From NCBI RefSeq assembly GCF_014898055.3, contig NW_023601104.1, positions 39,124,210 through 39,188,209 on the forward strand: 64,000 nucleotides of DNA, written 5' to 3'. Below the pieces are notes generated by a model. It worked only from the letters and a program-made list of their open reading frames with translations. It had not been told where the DNA came from and ran no database searches. The first letter of the stretch is position 1. The number at the start of each line of letters is the position of its first letter. A program made the translations under genes and the position numbers. Source of the DNA: Talpa occidentalis (Eukaryota; Chordata; Mammalia; Eulipotyphla; Talpidae). Shown piece by piece: positions 54,289 through 64,000 of the stretch.

Positions 54289-55467
54289 ATGTGTTCCTTA
54301 ACCTGTTCACTAAAAGAGCCTGACAGTCACAGCAACTCAATGGCAACAAATACACTTAGCACCCAGAAATTGGCTTTTGAATATCAACTAATAAAGTGAA
54401 AATGGAAAAGCAACTCCATGGGCTGCTTAAAGAAATAGCTGATGCCAGGCCTTGGGAAGTGCGCAAGGTGAAGCTAAACTACATTTTTATGCCACAAAGC
54501 AAGGATGTACCCAAAGAACAAAGGTTCATGTCAAAGGACACAGAATCGAGTAAAGGGGTTCCCACAGGCTAAATCTGTGAAAAGTTGAGCATCAAAATAA
54601 ATAATGGTAATAACAGATTAGTATCTACTGAAAAAATAAGAACACATGGAGCCACACTGATGTAATAAATAAATGAACAAATTGAAAGTTTGATGAGGAA
54701 CAAAGATATTTACTGGTTTCCAAGAACTACCTTCTTCCAATGCTTATCAATCACCAAGGAGTAGGGTAAACTTACACTGGAGAAGCTTGGCAAACATTAT
54801 CTTAATAAATGATCAAAGTTAATCATATAGATAACCTGGTAAGTTTAAATATTATGTGTCACCTAATATGACACATGAACATAGCGTCACTTCCCTTATA
54901 GCATCACTTCCCCTTTCAAAAATACACAACTAGAATTTGATCCTCGGAAATATGAGGCAAATGCAAATTGAAGATATGCTACAAAATAATATCAAAGTCA
55001 TTCAAGTCCAGAAAAATCGAGAATTTCTGCCCATTGACAGAAAATAGACATGCCAACTAAAAGCCAAATGTGATTCTGAACTGGAAACTTTTGTTATAAA
55101 AGATTATTATTAAGGAAACTGGTGAAGCTTGAATGGGATGTGAGGATTAGAGGACAGTAATGTATCATGGTTCACTTTCTGGTTTTGGTGGCTGTTTGAT
55201 AATTGTGATTAAGTAGGAGAATGTCCCCTTTGCATGAAACACACAGTCGTGTTTTTGGCAGACCTAGGGACTGGTAGGAGGTGACAGGCATCTTATCTTC
55301 AGTTTGGGTTCTGTCCCCGTTGGTTCAAGTAAGAGAAATATCTTGGAACTCTACTTACAAATCTATGCAAATTTGAATTTTTTCAAGTTGAAAATAAATC
55401 ATACATAAAATATATATCACTGTGGAAATATCCAGACAGAGGACTTCTAAGAGGACCTGAGTCAAAA
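53620..55467. other. Intergenic DNA with a GT microsatellite
   Basis: A (GT)n run lies at 54248-54284. No gene or classified repeat is recognised elsewhere in it. Confidence 0.5.
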
Positions 55468-55480
55468 TTGCAAATGCAAG

Positions 55481-55732
55481 GGGTCTCCCTGGTGGCACAA
55501 GGGTAGCCTCTGCAGCATGAGTTTGATCCCTGGCCAGGGAGATACCCATATGGCGCAGAAGACCTCTCCTGACTCACCCACTGCTCCCCTCCCCTCAGCA
55601 GTGTACTTTGGTCATTCCGCCTGTTCTGTTCCCCACTCTGTCTCTGGTGAATCCTCTCATCCCCTCCCACCCACACACACCTCTGGCCTGTACCCCAGTT
55701 CTTGTATGCATAAATAAATAAATCTTTAAAAA
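55481..55732 (+). mobile_element. tRNA-derived SINE (older type)
   Basis: It starts GGGTCTCCCTGGTGGCACAA and ends with a TGCATAAATAAATAAATC tail. AATTGCAAATGCAA flanks both sides. Confidence 0.9.
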
Positions 55733-55744
55733 AATTGCAAATGC

Positions 55745-58700
55745 AAAATATTCTCATGTTTTGCATGTGAGTGTGAGCTCATGAGAATGAGCACAAGGAC
55801 ATGTGGGCTGCAAGGGTATGATTGGGATGGTCTTGAGTTGTCATCTCAGGTACCTGTGAGGACAGGTGGGGATAAGATACCTGGTGGTCTGCTCTGTTAA
55901 TGGGCCAGAGGAAGTGAAGACAAAACAGAAATGGAGACCAGAAACAATATGCTTATTCCAAGAAACATTCCAACAAGGCTCATAAAGCTCTGATGGACTG
56001 GACTTGAAATGAAAAGGACATGAACAGCAGTCAACATTATTCGTGGGAAAATCCCATGGGGCTGATCTCATCTCCTGCCTTGACGAGGCAGAATTAGGAA
56101 ACAGAATATTTTTCATCTTTACTGCAACAAGGCATTGGAAGCTCTCTCCAAACAGTGGCTGCCTCCTAACTGGATACACCAGGTTCTTGTGATGCTGCAA
56201 CTGCAGCTGCCTCCTCTGGCCTCTTTTTCATCGTGTTTACAAATGATGTGGATGCAGGTTCCAAATCTCATCACAACAGATGGCATGACAGGCAGATGGC
56301 AGAGGGAGAAAATAATGTAGATGAGAAAATGCAGATCCAGAAAGCTCTATATCAACCAAAGCATTGGATCATGTTCATTCCAATAAATGATAAAATTTCA
56401 CAGGTATGAATTTTTGCCCTTGGGAGAGAAAAAAAATTGCATAAGTCCAGAATGGAGGTGGGGTGATGGCGAGTAGCTTATTGGCAATACCTTTATTCAC
56501 ACCACGTCATTGAGTACTTGTCCGGTGCGGGGCTGTGCTAGGCACTGCAGGACCAGAGAGACTCAGAGCTCCTGCCTGTGACCTTGCAGTCTAGTGGGAG
56601 ACATAAACAAGGAAACAGGAAATCAAAATACTGTGTGATGAAGACTGCTAGCACTAAAGAGGACAGAAGAGGAGCTTTTAGGCTACTCTTGTGGGATTAG
56701 AGAATGTTTCCCAGAGCAAGTTACAGTTGAATGGGGACCCAAAAAACCAGTAGGAATAATGTGATGTTGAGGGAAAGGGTCTTTCAGGCAAATGCCGCAG
56801 CAATTCCAAGACACGTAGATGAGAAAGTTTCTGGCTATTGAACTTTGAATGACCTGGAAGACCTGTGTGGCAGAAACATGGTTAGAGAGCTAGAGAAGTT
56901 AGCAGGAAGGACCAGATCAAGAAGGGGATGAGGGGTTTCACCATAGAAGAAGAGATGTGAAATTATGGCATGGGAGAGCAACGCAGGGGAGGAAGTGGCT
57001 TTTTCTTCTCCCCACTTAGGCTCGGTGACTGGGAACCTACAAACCAAACTGATCAAAGTTAGATGGATCAGCAAGACTAAAGACATCCACCTATGCATAT
57101 ATACACCACACGAAGAGTGAATCCCATGTATTCACTATGGACTTGAGTCATTATGTGTGTCGGGTCATCCGCTGTACCAGATGTGCCACCCTAGTGTGAT
57201 GTTGATAGCGGGGAAGGCTGTTCACGTGGCACAGGTGGCAAAGGGCAAAAGGCTACTCTATTCCTGCATAATTTTGCTGTGAGCCCAAAACTGCTCTGGA
57301 AAATGAAGTCTATTTCCAAGAAAAAATTCAAATTAGATACTTAATTCTTCAAGAATTTTGAAGACCTAAAAGACAAAGAAAGATTGTGAAAATGTTACAG
57401 ATTAAAGATAGCTAAAACCCATACAATTAAATGCAACATCTAACATTAGGCTGGAATCAGTACTAGAGGGGAAAACATGCCGTCCAGGACACTGAGCCAG
57501 TGACAATTCTGTGTATAAACAGTTTCCATATAAGTATTGCAACAGGGTCAAATTTGTCAATTTGCCATTGTCTGAATTGTCCACCTGATTCACTCACCAA
57601 TCCAATACAGAGTATTTTTGCCCTTTTATTTACATCCTATCCACTTTCAGACATCAACTATAGACCTCATGATCACCCATAAAGCTTAGCCATTCTTTAA
57701 GCTCTGGGTGAGCTAGTTTTCCGCTGAACTTAACCTGTTTCTGCACTGTGTACAGAGTGCTTGCTTTTCCAGTTGTCTTCCTCTATAAATACGAGATATC
57801 TTTCTAGCTGAACTGAAAGCAAACTAACTTGGAAATGCTGCCTTATGCTTCCTTTTACTTCATAGAGCTTTCTTCTAATAGGTCTTCACTGTAATTAATT
57901 TGACTATTATTTATTAAACATCTACTGTATACTAGTCATTGCTAATACAAAGATGAGGAAGACAGATCCCTGCCCACAAGGGACTTACAGTTTAAATATG
58001 CAAGGAACAAAAGGAAAGCCTAGGAATGAGTCCAAGAAAGGTTCCATGAAGTAACTGACACTTGAGAGTTGAAATGTTAAATCTCACTCCATTCTCTGCC
58101 ATTAAATTACCCTGTACCATGTGTGACAATTCTTCAAGTGGCACCAGCAAGCAGTGTGCACTGTGGTCTCCACGGACAGCCGCTGCATTGGGAAAGCATG
58201 TGTAGGAAGATGTTGACAGTTGGCATCTCCCTATCAGCAAGTTAAGGGCAGACATTGCAGAGAACTGTGTGCTGAAGAAATTGCAAGCATTGGACCTCAC
58301 ATTTTTGCAGGGTGCCTTGTAAAAGACAGTGATCAATACTGAGGTCTCATGGTGGGCTCTTAGTTGTGTTTATCACAGCAACAGAAGTCTTTTCCTGGCA
58401 CTACATCAGACAATGCTCCCAGATTTCAAAATGTGACCCACTAACACAACAGCATAATTCTAGTTATTCCTCTCAGTGGAAGCCTGGATCAGGTCCTGGG
58501 ATGACCACTCAATTGGGCGGCCAGGGAGGTTATGCTAATGAAAGAAAGAGCCCACGAGTAGTGGCTTTTGCCTATTAAAGCCAAAATCATGCTGAAATTG
58601 CAATGTCTACATCCTGGAGGAGGCAGGTTTATATCTAAATTCTTTACATAACAATCTATTAAGGGGCTATACTAATGGGAAGGGAAAAAAAGAACTAAGG

Positions 58701-60038
58701 AGAAAGATAAAAAGGCCCATCTTGGCTCCCAAAACCCAAGGAATAACATAAAAACACTCTCAAGTTGCCACAGAAGGACCCAGAACTTTTGTGACTAGAT
58801 TACTACTATCACTCCCTCTGGAGGAGTGAGACTAAGGAAAATAGCCTCATCCAGAAGCAGAGGAAGCTAATGTTGGGAGATGCTGCTGGGTGCATAGTGG
58901 ACTGGGAAAGCAGATGGCGCTTCAGTTGTTTTCTGCTGCATAACCCATCACCTGAGAACCTAGTGGCTTAAAGTAGTAATGGCTCTTCATAAAGTATATT
59001 GTTGGACTCAGCTGGGTTCCTCAACTCTAGACAACCCTAGTGTTGTCAGCCAGGGTCCCTTTTGTGAGTCAGTGACTTCACCAACCTATGGAGCCTTCTG
59101 ATGGGATAACTGGCCATCGTGGTGTTTCTCTCGTCTTGTTCATTAACCTCTTTTTCCACATGGTCTGCTAGCAAGATAGCTGAACTCTTTTATTCAATGC
59201 TCAAAGGTCCAGAAAGATCCACAGAAGCAGAGAGGGGCCAGGAAGCAGGATGAAGGGGCACCATGCGGAGTTTAGGAATCTGCACATAGACACGTTGTTT
59301 GACCCGTGACCTCTTGGCTCTGAGTTAGCTTCCCAGTCCAGGAGGCACCTGGAAGAGTGATGGATGCCATTTCTGTCAGAGAGTGAATCATTCCAGAAGG
59401 AGTCCAGCCTCTATCCAGGTGCCAGCTGCTAGGGACTCCAGACACCATAAAACTCCCAAAAGTTACAAACCACCTGGAGTGAAGGTCACTCACTGATAAT
59501 TAACTGACTTGTTTATCTCACTATGAAACAGCCGCCAGGTAGAGAGGTGGTATGAGAACGGTTTCTTTGGAACGTGATGCACAGTAGTTCTCAGATTAGC
59601 TGGCTCATCTAATAAAAGCCCATATTAAAGTGTCAATCCCTGTCCTTTGCATTTTGGTTTCAGTCATTGCGGCAGTGAGCAAAGACTCTGGTATTTCCTC
59701 ACAAAAAGTTACAAGGCCCACCTTGGAAGCTACATGTGACCACCTTCCTTTAACCATAGCAAGTTGCAAGGCCAGCCCAGAGCCACTGTGGGAGAGGATG
59801 ATGCCAGGCCATGTGTGTGCTGTGCTGACTGGGGCTATCCTTCAGCAGCTGTGGTGGGGGGGGGGGTGGTCACAGAGGGTGCCTCAAGAGCCCCACCCAC
59901 ACAGAATTTACTGGGACATCCCAATTTAGGTGCCCACAGCGGTTCTCTTATCACTGGAACACCTTCCCCCTGCCACGCTTTTACATCTCACATGTAGTAG
60001 GTGGCTCCTTCTGGAGCCACTGAGGAGCTCCTGCTATT
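55745..60038. other. Intergenic DNA with ancient L2-like pieces
   Basis: Positions 56495-56610 (ATTGAGTACTTGTCCGGTGC onward) and 57905-57995 (TTATTAAACATCTACTGTAT onward) resemble the antisense L2 3' end. No gene is recognised. A run of G at 59857-59868 is present. Confidence 0.4.
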
Positions 60039-60048
60039 GAAAATTCCA

Positions 60049-60368
60049 GGGCCTCCCCGGTGGCGCAGCGGTTGAGCGCTGGGTTGCGAAGCTGCCCGCA
60101 GCCTCTGCTGTGCCGGTTCGATCCCCAGCTGCTCCCCGGCCACCGGAGGAGGGTCCCACATGGCGCGCAGACCTCTCCTGCCGCCCGCTGCTCCCCTCAG
60201 CAGTGTACTTCATCAGTCTGCCTGTTCTGCTCCCCACTCTGGCTCTGGTGAATTCTCTCACCCTCCCGCGCTTCTGACTGTACCCAGTGCTTATAAATAA
60301 ATAAATAAATAAAAATAAATCTTAAAAAAAAAAAAAAACTACAGCCTCTTTAAAAAAAAAAAAAAAAA
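60049..60368 (+). mobile_element. tRNA-derived SINE (younger type)
   Basis: Well-preserved box A (TGGCGCAGCGGTTGAG) and box B (GGTTCGATCCC) are present. It has a double A-rich tail. GAAAATTCCA duplications lie at 60039-60048 and 60369-60378. Confidence 0.93.
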
Positions 60369-60378
60369 AGAAAATTCC

Positions 60379-60907
60379 AACAGGGCTTGTGCACACACAA
60401 AAGGAATATTGAAGACTAGACCGTGCCCCAGTTGGAATGGTGGGACACCCGAGTTCTCTTTCCTCATGACCTTTCATCCTATGGTCTCCCCGGTAATGAA
60501 GAACTATATAAGGGCTTATAAAGTTCGTTTTCATGTTTGCTAAGGACAGGACAATGACAAAACTATTTGAATGCCTACAAATTTTTCAATTTCCTATGTG
60601 CAATAAAAGAAAAAGAAAGCTTCACATAAGATGGGAATCTGATGAGTGTTCACCATATAGGTTTAAAGTCTTAGACAACTTAGTAAACACTGAAAAAAAA
60701 AAATCTCCTGGAAAAAACCTTATTGACTCCTTAATGCAATGACTCCATTCTGCATCTCAAGGAAAGTCATCGATGAAGTGATCAAACCACATGTTAGTGC
60801 TGACTGCTCAGCTCCAACAAAATCCTCTTCCCACTGCCTTGGATAAAGCTGGACCATGGGGAACCAGGTTTGGAAGTTTAGTCTCAGAAAGTGGCAAGGC
60901 AAGGCCT
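60379..60907. other. Intergenic DNA, nothing recognised
   Basis: No conserved frame or classified repeat is seen between the two SINEs. Confidence 0.4.
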
Positions 60908-61174
60908 CTCTGGTGGTGCAAGGGGTTAAGACGCAACCTATGAAGCTATCAGCAGCCACTGAGCACGAGTTCAATCCCCGGCCAGGGAATTACCCACATG
61001 GTGCAGCAGACCTCTCCTGACTCACCCGCTGCTCCCCTCAGCAGTGTATTTCAGTCAATCTGCCTGTTCTGCTCCCCACTCTGTCTCTGGTGAATCCTCT
61101 CACCCCCCCCACACACACCTCTGGCCTGTACCCCAGTTCTTCTATGCATAAATAAATAAATCTTAAAAAAAAAA
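60908..61174 (+). mobile_element. tRNA-derived SINE (older type)
   Basis: It starts GGCCTCTCTGGTGGTGCAAG and ends TGCATAAATAAATAAATC plus A. The flanks GTGGCAAGGCAA and GTGGTAAGGCAG are a degenerate duplication, fitting an older insertion. Confidence 0.85.
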
Positions 61175-61984
61175 GGGTGGTAAGGCAGAGAAGCCGTTGT
61201 AGGGAAGGTATAAACTCAGGTGCCAGATGGAGCAAATCCCTCCCTTCTGCCTAAATACACGATGCTACATAACACTAGCATGCTGCATAATATTTCCAAC
61301 CCCAATGAAAATGCACACTCACATGAAAATGAATGGGAGGAGCTAACTAGGAATTGAATATAAAGTGTTTTTGTAGCAGCACCACCATTAAACCAGGTAC
61401 ACAGAAGTGCTACAGAGCAACTATTACATATTGTGATCAATATAAGTGGACAAACGTAACATACTAGTTTATTTCGTATGTTCTAAAAGCCTAGGGTTCA
61501 CAGGCAAGGACATGACAGGGGCCCTTGTAGATGTAAGGGGCCCTTACAATTGGTTATTGAATAACAAAAATCTTGGATAGTAGAATGATTTTTGGCTCTT
61601 AAAACTCAACGCAATTCAATAAAACAGTATGCCTGTTTTTATTTCATGGGGCAGGGAGTGTAGTTAGGAAAGTACTATCTAAAGGGAACAAAATTCAGAT
61701 TGACTGATTTGGTAGAAACAGGAAGGCAACGACTGGGCTAGGCATTATCTTCATCTATATTTAGAAATTTTCATGAGGATTTGTGCCACACAAACTTGAA
61801 TACACATCTTTCCAATTAGGAAAAAAATACTTAGAGGACTAGATTAACTTAATTCACTTTAGTATTGGCAGCACACAAAGATATGTGCTTCTCATAATGA
61901 CCATACAAGAACAGCTTGTTGTGTTTATGAAGATTCCCAGTTGTTTGGGTAGGAGAAGGGTATAAAGGGATAGATTAGGAGGAT

Positions 61985-63600
61985 TTGGGGTGATGGAACT
62001 GTGCTGTGACCTGCTTGTGATCATTACTATGATAAAATGGACAGTGATGATGAGTTGATTCCAGGGCAAAAAAAAAAAAAAAAGACTATTTCAGACATCA
62101 AAAGTTTGAAACAAATCTCATGGCAATCACAAAACAAAAGAAATAAAAGTAAAGTACTGAGAGAAAGAACTATGGAAATAGAAAGACAGAAACATAGTTT
62201 TCATGTGTTTCTATGTCTAAATAGAAAATAACCAGAAAATAAAAATGAAAATGACAGCAATTAAGCCGCATGTAACAATAATGACCCTAAAGTTGAACAA
62301 TCTGAATTTAGCAATCAAAGACACAGTGTGGTTGGAAGGATTAAAAAGTAGGATTCATTATATTATGGAAATAAGAAACTCACATCAAATAGAAAGACAA
62401 ATGCAGTGAAAAATTGGAGCAAGAGTTTTCTGGATTTTTAGAGAAAAAACTAGAAACTGATATTTTAATATCTGATTAGTTAAACTGTTAACTAGTTCAC
62501 TAAGTTAAACTGTTAGTGAAAAAGGTAATAATTGCACTGATGGGCAATATATACTGACAAAAGGGGTGTTCCAATAAGATATTAACTGTCATTATGTTTA
62601 TGAACCCAGCCCATGTGCAGCTGGGACAGAAAACACTTATGAACAAAACTGACAGACGGTGACCGCAGTACACTGATAGTGGGGACCCTGACTCAGCATT
62701 TACATCAGAGGACAGATCAGAAAGCAAACAAAGAGGTAATGACATTAGGTGAAATAATTGATCACACCAATTAAATAGATGGAGAGCAATTTCCATCCCA
62801 AAAGTAATGAACACATAATGCACATGTACCATCCTCAAGGTCAGATCCTACCCTGGGATATAAAAAAACCCTCCATGAAACTGTGAAGGTGGAAATCATA
62901 TCACTTTTTCTGACAACAATGGTATGAACCTAAAAATCAACCACAAAAAGAAAACTGTAAAAGACTCAAATATGTGGCAATTAAAATTAACCCTTCAGAG
63001 TAATTCTTGGGTCAGGACAGAGGATAATTGGCAACCAATGAAAAGAAGAGAGCAGCTCTCAGATCCTGCAGGATGCAGAGTGACATTGAAAGGGCGGGTC
63101 ACAGCAATACATACTCTGGTTCCTTACATTGGAAGGAACCAGAAAACAAAAAAAGGAAACCAATAGTAGTAGAAGAAAGGAAACAGTAAAAGCAAAGTAG
63201 AAATAAATGAAATAGAAACAAAAGATGATTCAAGAGATCAATGAAACCAAGAGCTGTTTTTTTTTTTTTTAAGGATAAGCCTCTTCTCAGCTCTCAAGGA
63301 TAAGCCTCTTCTCAGCCTCTTCTCAAACCTCTTCTCAGCTCACTAAGAGAAAACCCTAATAAAAAGAGTCAGAAATGAAAGAGGTGAAGTCACAACAGAT
63401 ACTTAAGAAATACACAGGATCATATGAAACTACTATGAACATCATTATGCAAACAAACTAGACAAGGAAGAAAAAATACACACATTTTTAGAAACATAAA
63501 ACCTTCCAAGACTCAGCCAGGAAGGAATAGACACCTTGAACAGACCACACCAATACAGAATCGAATCAGTAATCAAATCTCCACAAGGACACGAGCTGAG
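61985..63600 (+). mobile_element. Decayed L1 ORF2 fragment, unit D (longer)
   Basis: It is the counterpart of 2141-3228 but continues about 490 bases further into ORF2 sequence. A small local repeat of CTCTTCTCAGC lies at 63280-63340. Many stops occur. Confidence 0.7.
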
Positions 63601-63726
63601 GGCCATATGCCTTTGTGACAGGATTGTCGCTTCCCTGGATGGGTGACAGGGAGGTATTGTCATGGCCATGGGAATGGGCTCCATTTTTCATGCCCCTCTT
63701 CCATACAACTAAATCTCAGAGGCGGG

Positions 63727-64000
63727 CCTCCCCAGTGGCGCAGCGGTTGAGTGCTGGGTTGCAAAGATGCCCACAGCTGGTTCAATGCAGCGCCGGTTCA
63801 ATCCCCGGCTGTTCCCCGGCCACTGGAGGAGGGTCCCACATGGCACACAGACCTCTCCTGCAGCCCGCTGCTCCCCTCAGCAGTGTACTTCAGTCCTTCT
63901 GCCTGCTCTGCTCCCCACTTTGGCTCTGGTGAATTCTCTCACCGTCCCGCGCTTCTGACTGTACCCAATGCTTGTATAAATAAATAAATAAATCTTAAAA
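63727..64000 (+). mobile_element. tRNA-derived SINE (younger type), reaches window end
   Basis: It starts GGCCTCCCCAGTGGCGCAGC with box B GGTTCAATCCC, and its TAAATAAATAAATC tail runs to the last base. Its right flank is outside the window. Confidence 0.9.

Larger units (their letters stand above)
61500..64000. repeat. Segmental duplication unit D (continues past window)
   Basis: Positions 61500-63110 match 1600-3220 of unit A and the corresponding part of unit B, including non-L1 flank. No RNase gene is reached before the window ends. Confidence 0.75.

Overview
The window is nuclear DNA from a placental mammal. L1 retrotransposons, tRNA-derived SINEs with TAAA-rich tails, MIR/L2 relics, solo LTRs and a provirus fill most of it, and the only host genes I recognise are ribonuclease A superfamily genes of the RNASE1 type. 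RNASE1 multiplication is known in several mammalian groups, bats among them. A laurasiatherian such as a bat is plausible, but I cannot fix the species because I cannot match the SINE family to a named one.

The backbone is a tandem segmental duplication carrying RNase genes on the minus strand. Unit A runs from the left edge to about 8.0 kb and holds an open but strongly altered RNase (CDS 5798-6238). Unit B (about 28.14-35.5 kb) holds a textbook RNASE1 (33377-33844). Unit C (about 36.35-40.18 kb) holds a pseudogene (38006-38526). Unit D begins near 61.5 kb and leaves the window before any RNase appears. Each complete unit keeps a TATA-box promoter, a short non-coding first exon, a splice donor and acceptor, a single coding exon and an AATAAA signal. 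The unit A protein keeps the catalytic His12, Lys41 and His119 but has lost exactly the two cysteine pairs 26-84 and 40-95. The unit C relic has lost only pair 40-95, so the losses look stepwise.

Units A and B are separated by about 20 kb of inserted DNA. It holds two LTR-like elements (8879-9495 and 16519-18246), a decayed gammaretrovirus-like gag-pol (about 9.85-14.7 kb), and a young provirus (19165-28131). The provirus LTRs differ by two substitutions and one small length change over about 440 bp. Its pol is open for 1181 codons with all catalytic residues, and there is no env. Its 740-residue Gag starts with a hydrophobic membrane segment and a repetitive coiled coil where a gammaretrovirus normally has a myristoylated matrix domain. 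The gag and pol frames are offset, so this copy probably cannot make Gag-Pol. Three solo LTRs of the same family lie at 28.2, 41.2 and 45.5 kb.

From 40.2 to 61.5 kb I recognise no host gene. This stretch holds an ERV-like block, a further solo LTR (42400-42755), a 2.7-kb 5'-truncated L1 (49219-51904) with a SINE inside it, other SINEs, ancient L2-like pieces and long stretches of unclassified sequence.
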